64,000 nt of DNA from Paenibacillus peoriae KCTC 3763 (GCF_000236805.1 NZ_AGFX01000030.1:62001-126000); one strand, 5' to 3'; positions 27,887 to 36,761 are shown, numbered from the stretch's first letter. The notes: generated from the letters alone by a model not told the origin. Translations and numbers: made by a program.

Positions 27887-29158
27887 TTGAGCTTTAACAT
27901 TGCTGAAAATCAAAGAAATTTTACACAAGCGGGCAAGCCTTTCTTTTATTTGGCGGATACCGTCTGGAGCGCATTTACCAACGCGACGATTGAAGAGTGG
28001 AGCGAATACCTGGACTATCGAAAAATGCAGGGCTTCAACGTTTTACAAATTAATATGCTCCGGCAATGGGATGCAAGTGAATCGGATTTGAATCTGCAAC
28101 CGTTTGCAGTACTGGAAAATGGAGATTTTGACTACCGCACATTAAACGAAGCCTATTTCGACCGGGCAGAAGTCATGATAAAGATGGCTGTAGAGCGCGG
28201 ATTTGTTCCAGCGTTGGTTCTGTTGTGGTGCAACTATGTACCGGATACATGGGCTGAAATGTTCCAAAAGGACAATAAAATGCCGCTGGATTGCGTTGAA
28301 AACTATGTAGCTTATGTTGTGAACCGCTATTCCCGATTCGAGCCTGTCTATTTAATCAGCGGGGACACAGATTTTCCTACAGAACGTGCTAATGCGTACT
28401 ATTTGAAGGCGCTGGAAACGGTACAGCAATTAAGCCCGACAAGCTTAACTGTACTGCATATCCAGGGAAGATTGAGGGAAATTCCTGAAATCTTTGAGAA
28501 ACACGATGGTCTTGGATTTTATATGTATCAATCAGGGCATAACTCCCAGTTTCAGCATGTAGCCTACGAGATTGCCCAGCATTTCTATCACAAGCCGGAA
28601 ATACGACCTGTAATTAATGGAGAACCCTGCTATGAACAGATCAGTTACAGCCGCAATGTGTACGGCAGATATACTGCGCTGGATGCCCGAAAAGCGGCAT
28701 GGCAAAGTCTTCTTGCAGGTGGGGGAGCGGGAATCACCTACGGAGCGCATGGGATTTGGAGTTGGCATAAAAAAGGCAAGAAGTTCGGCATTGTAGAAGG
28801 CGAGGGCTTTGATAGCCCCTATGATTGGAGAACGGCCTTGCGTTTTGAGGGCGCATGGGATTATTCCTTTATTAAATATTTGTTTGAAATGTATAACCTG
28901 ATCGGCATGAAGCCGCTGGATATTGTTTTAAACAATACAGGGGAGATCAGAGCTGCGGGGAACGAGAATACCATCGTCTTGTATATCCCGGTTAACACGA
29001 AGGTGCGACTAAGCATCAACGTACAGGACTACAAGTTTACAACCATTGATTTGGCAGAGAGACGATTTGCACAGACAGAGGTGGATGTCGAGGCTAATCA
29101 ATCCGTCATAGACATGCATAGTTTTGAAAGTGATGTTGTGATCATCGGAACGAAATAA
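27887..29158 (+). CDS. DUF4038 (apiosidase-like) glycoside hydrolase
   Basis: About 423 aa from the TTG at 27887, six bases after AAAGGTG; a GTG three codons earlier (27878) is an alternative. The N-terminal segment FYLADTVWSAFTNATIEEW and the ensuing (beta/alpha)8-type sequence match the DUF4038 catalytic domain known from GH140 apiosidases; a DUF5060-like C-terminal beta domain follows. No signal peptide, so it acts inside the cell, presumably on sugars brought in by the PTS permease downstream (possibly phosphorylated). Substrate unproven. Confidence 0.78.
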   Translation: MSFNIAENQRNFTQAGKPFFYLADTVWSAFTNATIEEWSEYLDYRKMQGFNVLQINMLRQWDASESDLNLQPFAVLENGDFDYRTLNEAYFDRAEVMIKMAVERGFVPALVLLWCNYVPDTWAEMFQKDNKMPLDCVENYVAYVVNRYSRFEPVYLISGDTDFPTERANAYYLKALETVQQLSPTSLTVLHIQGRLREIPEIFEKHDGLGFYMYQSGHNSQFQHVAYEIAQHFYHKPEIRPVINGEPCYEQISYSRNVYGRYTALDARKAAWQSLLAGGGAGITYGAHGIWSWHKKGKKFGIVEGEGFDSPYDWRTALRFEGAWDYSFIKYLFEMYNLIGMKPLDIVLNNTGEIRAAGNENTIVLYIPVNTKVRLSINVQDYKFTTIDLAERRFAQTEVDVEANQSVIDMHSFESDVVIIGTK

Positions 29159-29175
29159 AACTCGACATGTAAACG

Positions 29176-29316
29176 ATGCTAAAAGAAATTGACATTGATG
29201 TCGTGGACATTATTACATCTCCAGAGACCCATCTGGAACTGGTTGGACTGGCGGCTACGGCCGAAAAGCATATCATGTGCGAGAAGTCATTTGCACGTGC
29301 ATTGCTTTTGCTGTGA
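29176..29316 (+). pseudogene. Gfo/Idh/MocA oxidoreductase fragment
   Basis: A 46-codon open frame encoding DVVDIITSPETHLELVGLA and AEKHIMCEKSFAR, which is the region after the NAD-binding fold of Gfo/Idh/MocA dehydrogenases, with the family's EKP motif changed to EKS. Neither the N-terminal GxGxxG nor the C-terminal domain is present. It is a decayed or truncated gene between the hydrolase and the PTS gene, hinting that the ancestral operon had a sugar dehydrogenase. Confidence 0.7.
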
Positions 29317-29350
29317 AAATAGAAAACGCATCCAAGAAGGAGTGACCATG

Positions 29351-31201
29351 ATGGATTACAAAAAGACTGCTAGAGAAGTGTTAGGCGCGGTTGGGGGAAA
29401 CGAAAATGTAAACAGTGTCATTCACTGTGTGACTCGGCTGAGATTCAAACTGAAGGATAATCAATTACCTGATAAGGAACAAATCAAGCAGATTGACGGT
29501 GTGATTACCGTTGTAGAAAGCGGCGGTCAATTCCAGGTAGTTATCGGTAATGAGGTCCCTAAGGTATATGAAGCTCTTTTAGATACGATGGGAGTAAAGC
29601 CGGATCAAGTGAATCAGGAAGAGCAAAGCAATGAGAAATCCAGTTTATTCAGCCGATTTGTCGATGTGATCTCAGGCGTGTTCATGCCCGTTGTTGGTGT
29701 GCTCGCCGCTGTGGGGATTCTAAAAGGACTACTGGCCTTGTGCACATCTATGGGCTGGATGACGGATCAGATGGGCACGTATAAAATTTTATACGCGACA
29801 GCAGACGCTATGTTTTATTTCTTCCCGATTATTCTAGGATTTTCAGCAGGTAAAAAATTTGGAGGCAACCCGTACCTGTCTGCTGTTTTGGGGGCCGCCT
29901 TGGTGTATCCGACCATGACTGCCGCCTTTACAGATAAAACGGCGCTGACCTTTTTGACCATACCTGTCGTTCTGATTAATTATACGTCTTCTGTTATACC
30001 TATCATTATTGGAGCATTTTTGGCAGCTAAGGTCGAAAAATTGATAAGCAAGTATGCACCTGCGTCTATCAAAATGTTCATTGTGCCTTTGCTGACTTTG
30101 GCCATCATATCACCGATTGTTTTTCTGGTTGTCGGACCAGTATCAACTATAATCAGTGATGGATTAGCCAAAGGCTCTATGTGGATTTACCAGTTAAGTC
30201 CGGCTGTAGCTGGTCTCGTTCTGGCCGGGTTCTGGCAGGCCATTATTATCTTTGGTTTGCATTGGGCGTTCATTCCAATTCTCCTGAATAATGTAGTTAC
30301 GAACGGGTTTGATCCGATTAACGGGATGTTGTTCTGTACGACTTTTGCTCAAACCGGTGCAGCCTTTGCCATTGCTTTGAAATCACGTGACCCTAAATTA
30401 AAACCGATTGCCACTTCTGCTTCCATTGCAGGTTTGATGGGAGTTACGGAACCAGCAATTTACGGGGTTACGCTGCCTGCCAAAAAACCGTTTATTTTGG
30501 CTTCCATTGCCGCAGGTATAGGGGGAGCCGCAGCAGGTTTACTGGGATCAACGGCATACGGTTTTGCCTCAGGCGGTGTGTTCGGTATTCCGCTGTTCAT
30601 TAATCCAAAAGGAATAGATGCAGGGTTCACGGGCTTTATCATATCTTTGGTTGTGGCTTTTGTACTCGCATTTGTCCTGACCTATCTTTTCGGCTATAAA
30701 AATGTTAAACCTGCGCCTGAGATTAAGGTTGCAGATGAAAGCAAAGCGGAGGAAAAAGTGGTATTCAGTCCTCTTAACGGTGAATTGATCCCTTTAACCG
30801 CTGTAAATGATGAGGCTTTCTCCAGTGGTGCGATGGGTCAGGGAGCGGCTGTTATTCCGAAAGAAGGGGTAGCCTATGCGCCGTTTAACGGAACGGTTGT
30901 TACTGTTTTCAAAACAAAGCATGCAATCGGACTTATCTCTGAGGATGGGGTTGAACTGCTCATTCACATTGGAATTAATACGGTCAGCTTGAAAGGAAAA
31001 CATTTCACTTCTTTTGTGTCTGAAGGGGATACTATTCAAAAAGGAGACAAGCTGGTTGAATTCGATCATCAGGCTATAGCAGATGAGGGATATGATATCA
31101 CCACATCCGTCATTGTAACCAATACAGCCGTATACACGGATATCATAGTGGAAAATGGGGCGGATATTCGTGCTGGAGAACGCTTGTTGAAAATTAAATA
31201 G
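29351..31201 (+). CDS. PTS beta-glucoside-type EIIBCA permease
   Basis: 616 aa from the ATG at 29351, 8 nt after AAGGAG (ATG 29348 also possible). Imports and phosphorylates a sugar at the membrane. Domains in order: EIIB (residues 1-~85, phosphorylated Cys26 in VIHCVTRLRFKL), EIIC (about 100-455, ten or so membrane segments, with GVTEPAIYG), and EIIA of the glucose/Crr type (about 480-616, active His in LLIHIGINTVSLKG). The layout is that of BglF/BglP-like single-chain permeases. Likely controlled by the LacI-type repressor. It is followed by a strong terminator. Confidence 0.92.
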   Translation: MDYKKTAREVLGAVGGNENVNSVIHCVTRLRFKLKDNQLPDKEQIKQIDGVITVVESGGQFQVVIGNEVPKVYEALLDTMGVKPDQVNQEEQSNEKSSLFSRFVDVISGVFMPVVGVLAAVGILKGLLALCTSMGWMTDQMGTYKILYATADAMFYFFPIILGFSAGKKFGGNPYLSAVLGAALVYPTMTAAFTDKTALTFLTIPVVLINYTSSVIPIIIGAFLAAKVEKLISKYAPASIKMFIVPLLTLAIISPIVFLVVGPVSTIISDGLAKGSMWIYQLSPAVAGLVLAGFWQAIIIFGLHWAFIPILLNNVVTNGFDPINGMLFCTTFAQTGAAFAIALKSRDPKLKPIATSASIAGLMGVTEPAIYGVTLPAKKPFILASIAAGIGGAAAGLLGSTAYGFASGGVFGIPLFINPKGIDAGFTGFIISLVVAFVLAFVLTYLFGYKNVKPAPEIKVADESKAEEKVVFSPLNGELIPLTAVNDEAFSSGAMGQGAAVIPKEGVAYAPFNGTVVTVFKTKHAIGLISEDGVELLIHIGINTVSLKGKHFTSFVSEGDTIQKGDKLVEFDHQAIADEGYDITTSVIVTNTAVYTDIIVENGADIRAGERLLKIK

Positions 31202-31241
31202 ATTAACAAGATACGAAGACGATAATTGCATCGTAGTGATG

Positions 31242-31302
31242 AACCTCCACCCGTTTTTGAATTTTTTCTTCAGAAGAAATTCAAAACTGGTGGAGGTTTT
31301 TT
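31242..31302 (+). terminator. Long rho-independent terminator after PTS gene
   Basis: AACCTCCACC pairs with GGTGGAGGTT, extended inwards by GTTTTTGAATTT.../...AAATTCAAAACT pairing, then TTTTTT. Because of its length it may act in both directions. Confidence 0.85.
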
Positions 31303-31502
31303 ATTCCCGTACCCTGCTGATAATAGAGAATGGGTATATGCATTCCCCTATACCAAGTTATCCAACCCGCAGGGCGGGGTGGGGGCATTTATGGCAGTCG
31401 AGGTTCACATTTTAGACATATTATTTTAAGCTTTTATTTAAGTGACGTTAAGCTAGAGTTATATATGTGGGCTTATCATTAGAGTTTAAAAGTGTGGCAT
31501 GA

Positions 31503-31706
31503 GGTGGGGAGCAGTAGGGGGAGACCGCTGCGCGAAGGCTTTGGGCTTCCGATCGCTGTTGCTGCGGGATTCTTTTTTGATTAAATAAGAGATATAGAGG
31601 TAGGAATCCCCCAGCAAAGGCGACCGCTGGCGCTTCTCCAGCTCCAAAACCTCCGCTCCGCTGCTACCCACCACTCAAGCAACATTTTGGTGGGGAGCAG
31701 TAGGGG
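31503..31706. repeat. 18-bp direct repeat pair
   Basis: GGTGGGGAGCAGTAGGGG is found at both ends of a 204-bp segment, with an inverted partial copy at 31661-31675. The right copy lies about 40 bases before the ABC transporter start. Confidence 0.55.
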
Positions 31707-31746
31707 AGTAAGATTTTATAATACGATAAAAGAAAGGGTGAAACGT

Positions 31747-32862
31747 GTGCTCAAGGTGCAACAGGTGAGCAAGTGGTATGAGGGCAACCGGGGCGTACAT
31801 AAGCTGGATTTTGAAATGCAGCGCGGTGAAATTGTCGGTTTTTTGGGGCCGAATGGTGCGGGAAAAACGACGACGATGCGCATGATTACGGGGTATCTCC
31901 AACCCAGCGAGGGAGTGATTACAATTGATGGCATCCCGATTCAGGATAAGGGTAGACAGGCTCGTTCCAAAATCGGTTATTTGCCGGAGACGCCACCCTT
32001 GTATGGAGATATGTCCGTTCAATCCTATTTAAAATTTGTAGCCAGTATTCGGGACGTACCTGCGCGAGAGCAGAAGCTGCGTATTTCAGAAATGATTTCC
32101 CGTCTGGGGCTGAACGGGCGTGAAAAACAACTGGTACGCAGTTTGTCCAAAGGATATAAACAACGCTTGGGACTGGCGGGGGCGATTATTCATAACCCGG
32201 ATTTGCTCGTGCTGGATGAACCGACCTCAGGTTTGGACCCTAATCAGATTTTGGAGATTCGTCAGCTTATTCAGGAGATTGGTGAAAATCATACGGTGCT
32301 GCTCAGCACGCATATTTTGCCTGAGGTGGATGCTTTATGTAATCGGGTTCTCATCATCCATGAGGGTGAATTGGTGCTGGATGGACGGCCTGATGCACTC
32401 GGCGATTCGATGGAGGATGGATTTAAGGTAAAGGTAGAAGTCAAAGGAAACCGTGGGCAAGTGCTGGATGTCCTGCAGGCCTGGGGAAAAGTAGAGATCG
32501 AGCCTTTAGCGTCCGCATTGTCTCAAGACGATACAAAGCAGACTGCAAGAGAGCAGGATTTGACGGAGGTGCTACTAACAGGCGCTTCCAATGAGGATTT
32601 CCGCGAAGAGCTGTTTTATGTGCTATCTGAGGCGAAGCTTCCGATTTTGGAGATGAAAAAAGAAATGCTTAGCTTGGAAAATATTTTCCAACAGTTGACG
32701 ACCCGCGAGACGGGGACAGGTCAGGTCGGCGATCAAGTGGTTCATGGCTTACCTTCGACGGAGAATGCAGCATCCACAGACGTTAAGATAGAACATGAAG
32801 AGTCCGCGTCCAGCGGTGACAAGGTCGGAGGAGACAAGGATACAGGAGGTAATCAGTCATGA
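31747..32862 (+). CDS. ABC transporter ATP-binding protein (GldA-like)
   Basis: 371 aa from the GTG at 31747, placed after GAAAGGGTG. NBD motifs: GFLGPNGAGKTTTMRMI (Walker A), SLSKGYKQRLGLAGAI (signature), LLVLDEPTSGLDPNQ (Walker B with the Glu) and the H-loop HILPEVDALC. The C-terminal ~130 residues are a poorly conserved extension ending in an acidic, Ser/Gly-rich tail. It is the ATPase of a four-gene Gld-like system with an ABC-2 permease, a GldG-type protein and a DUF4340 protein. Substrate unknown. Confidence 0.9.
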   Translation: MLKVQQVSKWYEGNRGVHKLDFEMQRGEIVGFLGPNGAGKTTTMRMITGYLQPSEGVITIDGIPIQDKGRQARSKIGYLPETPPLYGDMSVQSYLKFVASIRDVPAREQKLRISEMISRLGLNGREKQLVRSLSKGYKQRLGLAGAIIHNPDLLVLDEPTSGLDPNQILEIRQLIQEIGENHTVLLSTHILPEVDALCNRVLIIHEGELVLDGRPDALGDSMEDGFKVKVEVKGNRGQVLDVLQAWGKVEIEPLASALSQDDTKQTAREQDLTEVLLTGASNEDFREELFYVLSEAKLPILEMKKEMLSLENIFQQLTTRETGTGQVGDQVVHGLPSTENAASTDVKIEHEESASSGDKVGGDKDTGGNQS

Positions 32863-33581
32863 GGCGTTTGTTCGCGGTCTGTCAAAAAGAGCTGCAGGCC
32901 TATTTGTGGACACCCACGACGTATTTTGCGCTGGCAGTGTACATGCTGCTGACGGGGTTGCTTTTTTATACGAACTTTGTTATGTATCAGCCGAGTATTC
33001 TGGACTATCGGTTAGTGCTTGGTGATACGCTGTCCATGCTGGTGTTTGTCGTTCCGCTGCTCACGATGCGGCTGGTTGCAGAGGAATTCAGGCAGGGGAC
33101 AGATGAACTGCTGCTAACCTCACCTGTAAGTGTGACGGAAATAATTATAGGTAAATTTTTGGCGTCGCTGGGTATGCTGTTCATTTTAGTGCTATGCAGT
33201 CTGGCGTATCCGGTGGTGATGTCCTTTTATGGGTCGCTGGACTGGACGCTGGTGTTTACATCTGTGATCGGTCTGTTTATGCTGGGCGCAGCCATGATGG
33301 CGATCGGCTTGTTCGCTTCGACGCTTTCACAGCATCAGATGATGTCGGCGGTCGTCAGCTTTATTATTTTACTTGTGTTTTGGATGCTGGATTCGTTTGG
33401 TGGACAAACGGGCGCAGCTGCGACGGTACAGCAATGGCTGGAGCCTTTTTCACTAACCGCACGGTTTGACAGTTTCACCAAAGGATTGCTGAACGGAGCC
33501 GATGTGTTGTATTACGTGACGGTGGCGGCACTCTTTTTGTTGTTCAGCATCCAGGTCGTCGAACGAAAACGGTGGAGGTGA
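32859..33581 (+). CDS. ABC-2 type permease (GldF-like)
   Basis: 240 aa with six predicted membrane segments; ATGA overlap with the ATPase gene. The conserved cytoplasmic segment RLVAEEFRQGTDELLLTSPVSVTEIIIGK is typical of the GldF/NosY branch of ABC-2 permeases. Works with the upstream ATPase; the next gene starts just before its end or directly after it. Confidence 0.88.
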   Translation: MRRLFAVCQKELQAYLWTPTTYFALAVYMLLTGLLFYTNFVMYQPSILDYRLVLGDTLSMLVFVVPLLTMRLVAEEFRQGTDELLLTSPVSVTEIIIGKFLASLGMLFILVLCSLAYPVVMSFYGSLDWTLVFTSVIGLFMLGAAMMAIGLFASTLSQHQMMSAVVSFIILLVFWMLDSFGGQTGAAATVQQWLEPFSLTARFDSFTKGLLNGADVLYYVTVAALFLLFSIQVVERKRWR

Positions 33582-33586
33582 TCAGG

Positions 33587-34978
33587 ATGAAAAAATGGCT
33601 GGGTCATACAAACAGTGTGGTGCTATCGGTTGCAGCTGCAGGTATTTTTATTTTGCTGACGTTATTTCTGCGTTCGCTGGGAGGCTTTCAGCTGGATTTG
33701 ACGGCAGGCAAGCAGTATACGCTGTCTGATCAGACGTTAAGTGCTATTCAGGGAGTGAAGGAAGAGGTACGAATGATTGCCTTTACCGTATCCACTTCAC
33801 AAAATCAGAAGCTGAACCGGGATGTTACAGATATGCTGAGTGAATACGGGAAACGTAACAGCAAGCTCAAGGTCGAGCAATATGATCTGAATCAGGAACC
33901 GGTGCTGGCCAAGCAATATGGTGTTAACGCAGCATCTATTGTGTTGGTGCAGGGTGAAAAGAAACGGGTAATAGATATTGGGAGTCTATTTACGCAAGCG
34001 CAGGGAAGTGGTGAGGGAGCATACCAGTTTACAGGTGAAGAAAAGCTGACCAGTGGACTGTTGGGGCTGTCCTCTACTCGTCAGGGAAAAGTGGTTTTTC
34101 TGACCGGACATGAGGAAATTCCTTTATCTCAAATGACCGAACTAAGCGGCTCATTGGCACAGGATAATGTAAAAACAGAAGAAGTACAGCTCAATCGGGC
34201 TGGCAGTGTGCCTAAAGATGCATCTGTGTTGGCTATTGTGGGGCCACAAAGGGATATTAGCGCAACAGAGCTGAAGAGTATCCGTACGTATCTGAACGGC
34301 GGTGGAAAGCTTTTTATGGCGTTGGGCTTTCATCCGAACATGGAATCCGACTGGAAAAACCTTGACGCCCTGGCGGCTGATTATGGAGTGAAGGATACAC
34401 ATGCGATTGTGGTGGATCAGGAGCAGACCAATACGCTTGGTCCTCTCTGGACGGTTCCTACCTTCGGCAGTCATGCGATCACCGATAAGCTGGCAGCCTC
34501 CAATCTGTACCCGGTTCTTTCGCTGTCTATTGCTTTACAGGCGGGAGAGCAAAAGAATTGGCAGACTACGTCTTTGCTAAAATCTTCTTCTGCCAGCTAT
34601 GGTGAAACGAATATTCAGGGACTGCTGAACAACGAAACGCAGAAGGATGCCAAGGACCCGCAGGGACCGCTTGATCTAGGTTACGCGGTATCTGGGAAAG
34701 ATAGCAAGCCCAAAGCGGTGATTCTCGGAACGTCTGCGCTTCTAAGCGACACCGAGATCAGCACGGGAGGAAATCGGGATTTTGTGCTGAACAGTCTGAA
34801 TTATGTGCAGGAACACTCGGATGGACTTACCATCCGGCCTCGTCAGGAGCAGAATTACAAGGTAGCCTATTTGACTCCCGCACAAGCGAAAACGATATTG
34901 ACCATATCCGTCATCGGATTGCCGTTGCTGTTCGCGGTAATCGGAATCTTATTATGGTGGAGGCGAAGAAGAGCATGA
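33587..34978 (+). CDS. GldG-like ABC-associated membrane protein
   Basis: 463 aa from the ATG at 33587, 7 nt after GGAGGTGATC. One N-terminal membrane helix (SVAAAGIFILLTLFL), a large outside domain of the ABC_transp_aux/GldG type (KQYTLSDQTLSAI; LTGHEEIPLSQM; GPQRDIS), and a C-terminal helix followed by RRRRA. In gliding bacteria GldG partners GldF and GldA; in Firmicutes the complex has no proven function. Bacterial homologues of this domain resemble eukaryotic IFT52, but no role follows from that here. Confidence 0.85.
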   Translation: MKKWLGHTNSVVLSVAAAGIFILLTLFLRSLGGFQLDLTAGKQYTLSDQTLSAIQGVKEEVRMIAFTVSTSQNQKLNRDVTDMLSEYGKRNSKLKVEQYDLNQEPVLAKQYGVNAASIVLVQGEKKRVIDIGSLFTQAQGSGEGAYQFTGEEKLTSGLLGLSSTRQGKVVFLTGHEEIPLSQMTELSGSLAQDNVKTEEVQLNRAGSVPKDASVLAIVGPQRDISATELKSIRTYLNGGGKLFMALGFHPNMESDWKNLDALAADYGVKDTHAIVVDQEQTNTLGPLWTVPTFGSHAITDKLAASNLYPVLSLSIALQAGEQKNWQTTSLLKSSSASYGETNIQGLLNNETQKDAKDPQGPLDLGYAVSGKDSKPKAVILGTSALLSDTEISTGGNRDFVLNSLNYVQEHSDGLTIRPRQEQNYKVAYLTPAQAKTILTISVIGLPLLFAVIGILLWWRRRRA

Positions 34979-35910
34979 GAAAATGGATACCCACAGTGCT
35001 GCTGTTAGTTGTATTGGGAGCGGGTATAATCTATGCCAAAAGCCAAAACTTTTTTCGTGAACAAGCACCGGCGGCTCGCCAGCTGGTTCAGCTTACTCGG
35101 GAAGATATTACATCTTTTGCTATCGCAGGGAAGGACGGCACAACGGTGGAGCTTACACAACGTGATGGCCAATGGAGCATGAGCAAGCCACAGTCTTACC
35201 CGTTAAACGGATATACCATAGACAATTGGTTGACCGCGGTTCTGGATGTGAAGCTGGGTGAAACGGTGGAATCTTCCCCCAAGGATGTAGCCAAGTACGG
35301 AATCAGCGCTACCGATGACTGGATAGAGATCAAGACCAAAAAGGGCGATGTGCATACCTTTGCCTTCGGTGAAGCACTACCTTCGGGAGATGCTGCTTAT
35401 GTTTTATCAGATAAAAAAGAAGTAGCCTCCGTACCTATAGATACACTTTCGGGATTGCTGCTGGGTACTGCTGATTTTACAGATACAACACCGTTCGACT
35501 GGGATGATACCAAGCTAAGCGGAATAGAGTGGGAGGGCCAGAAGGCCTCATGGATGCTTAAGTCCTCCGGTAACAGCAAAGCCGGAGACAGTGCTTCTAC
35601 TTCCTGGACGCTGAACGGAAAGTCAATAGCCAGTGATACGGCGACCTCCTTGTCGCAGCAAATCAAAAACCTGGCCAGCAATCAGTCCCTGCGCAAAGCC
35701 TCCGAGCTGAGTAAGCCTGTTCATCGCTTTACGCTGAGCGTATCGCTGGATCAGGATGATTCCCAATGGGTTTATCAGGGCTGGACGCTTGCCGATGATC
35801 CAGATACTGTATGGGTCGTACCTCCACAAAGCAACTGGGCTTATGGCCTGCCAGTGTCTGACGTGAACCGTATCGAACAAAATGGGCACGACCAGGCTGA
35901 GAAAAAATAA
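34975..35910 (+). CDS. DUF4340 domain membrane-anchored protein
   Basis: 311 aa from the ATG at 34975, overlapping the upstream stop by 4 bases. An N-terminal membrane anchor (WIPTVLLLVVLGAGIIYA) is followed by an outside domain with repeated short beta units such as ITSFAIAGKDGTTVELTQRDGQWSM, the DUF4340 pattern, also found next to Gld-like ABC genes elsewhere. Probably an accessory subunit of the transporter. Confidence 0.83.
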   Translation: MRKWIPTVLLLVVLGAGIIYAKSQNFFREQAPAARQLVQLTREDITSFAIAGKDGTTVELTQRDGQWSMSKPQSYPLNGYTIDNWLTAVLDVKLGETVESSPKDVAKYGISATDDWIEIKTKKGDVHTFAFGEALPSGDAAYVLSDKKEVASVPIDTLSGLLLGTADFTDTTPFDWDDTKLSGIEWEGQKASWMLKSSGNSKAGDSASTSWTLNGKSIASDTATSLSQQIKNLASNQSLRKASELSKPVHRFTLSVSLDQDDSQWVYQGWTLADDPDTVWVVPPQSNWAYGLPVSDVNRIEQNGHDQAEKK

Positions 35911-35940
35911 TAATTGATGATTTTTGATTTATATACGTGA

Positions 35941-35991
35941 ACAAAGAGGCTCCAACGGGCGAAATAATCGTCGGCTGGAGCTTCTTTGTGC
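35941..35991. terminator. Bidirectional terminator-like hairpin
   Basis: ACAAAGAGGCTCCA pairs with TGGAGCTTCTTTGT around CGGGCGAAATAATCGTCGGC. It can end the DUF4340 transcript on the plus strand and the micro-ORF transcript on the minus strand. Confidence 0.65.
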
Positions 35992-35994
35992 TTG

Positions 35995-36066
35995 TTATTC
36001 ATCAGGTTTACTGCTTTTGGAAGAAGAGCTGTTGGTTACCAAAGAAAGAGCATCATCCATCTGCAA
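35995..36066 (-). CDS. Putative 23-aa Ser-rich micropeptide
   Basis: TTG start at 36066 placed 6 nt after AAGGAGGG (36073-36080 on the plus strand), then a second possible start (ATG, 36060). Translation gives a peptide with MQMDDALSLVTN followed by a Ser/Lys-rich tail ending KPDE. A terminator-like hairpin follows the stop within five bases. The tight ribosome site-ORF-terminator layout is what supports it; function unknown. Confidence 0.4.
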   Translation of the reverse strand: MQMDDALSLVTNSSSSKSSKPDE

Positions 36067-36273
36067 TGTATTCCCTCCTTTTTTAGCCGTATATAATGAA
36101 GGTAAATTAACAGAACCATATACAACTGCATGAAAAAATAGTATAATAAATAAGAACAAACGTTCTGTTCTTGGTTGTAAAATGTGTTCTCAAATTACCC
36201 TATAATATGAGGATTTCGAAAGGCAAGATCCAAAGAGAAAGGGTGATTTATCATAAATGAATCTCAGCTAACA

Positions 36274-36615
36274 TTGGTTGAACAATACCGTAAGAAGTTG
36301 TATCGCATTGCATGGAGGATTCAATATCGTGCGCGTGTACAAACCAATCATGAATTTGTAATGGAAAAGAACGAAGCCATCGGCACTCCATCTTTTTCAG
36401 ACTCTGTAAACTCTAAGATGTTTACGCTACAGCTCATCAACTCTCTGCCATCCGAGATCGGCAAAACCATCATCTTTGACCTTTACATACTAGACAAAAC
36501 CGAAGCACAGATTGCAGGAGAGTTAAAGCTATCCCAACAGGCGGTGAATAAATGGAAAAAGAAAATGCTCAAGGAACTATCCCGGATGCTGAGTTCATCC
36601 AACTGCTCAAATTAG
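36274..36615 (+). CDS. Sigma-70 region-4-like HTH protein
   Basis: 113 aa from the TTG at 36274. The ribosome site AAAGGGTGA (36237-36246) sits closer to in-frame ATC 36250 or ATA 36253, so the true start may be non-canonical and add seven or eight residues. The C-terminal half reads LPSEIGKTIIFDLYILDKTE and AQIAGELKLSQQAVNKWKKK, the HTH of sigma region 4.2. It overlaps the next small gene, which looks like a sigma region-2-type partner, recalling the split SigO-RsoA sigma factor of B. subtilis. It could also be a phage-type or bacteriocin-type regulator. Confidence 0.65.
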   Translation: MVEQYRKKLYRIAWRIQYRARVQTNHEFVMEKNEAIGTPSFSDSVNSKMFTLQLINSLPSEIGKTIIFDLYILDKTEAQIAGELKLSQQAVNKWKKKMLKELSRMLSSSNCSN

Positions 36616-36761
36616 CACGAAGTGGGGATCAGGAGGCCATGTTCAGGATACTTCAATTGTTCGAGGAAGACATTCAGAAAACCAGCCGGTATATCCGCAT
36701 GTCCCGTGAGGATGCCGTTCAAAGTATTGTGACTGATTTTATCGAAGAATTACGGCAATAA
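36552..36761 (+). CDS. Small helical HTH_16/RsoA-like protein
   Basis: 69 aa, ATG at 36552, overlapping the upstream gene by 64 bases. Contains FIQLLKLARSGDQEAMFRIL, the pattern of the short helical domain (HTH_16 type) seen in Tn916-type small proteins and in RsoA, and ends IVTDFIEELRQ. It has no DNA-binding region of its own. Probably acts together with the upstream region-4-like protein. Confidence 0.65.
   Translation: MEKENAQGTIPDAEFIQLLKLARSGDQEAMFRILQLFEEDIQKTSRYIRMSREDAVQSIVTDFIEELRQ

Larger units (their letters stand above)
31202..31746. other. Intergenic region with terminator and an 18-bp direct repeat
   Basis: No supported gene. 31242-31302 is the PTS terminator. GGTGGGGAGCAGTAGGGG occurs at 31503-31520 and 31689-31706, and an inverted partial copy (CTGCTACCCACCACT) lies at 31661-31675. 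The DNA between is GC-rich in parts and has no coding potential that I can support. It may be the remains of a small repeat element. Confidence 0.5.

Noticed and set aside
29189-29347. N-terminal extension of the PTS permease
   Set aside because: The DNA codes the oxidoreductase fragment in another frame; EIIB starts right at MDYKKTAREV after AAGGAG.
35924-36133. Plus-strand ORF of 69 codons after the DUF4340 gene
   Set aside because: Runs through a terminator hairpin and antisense to the better supported micro-ORF; no ribosome site.
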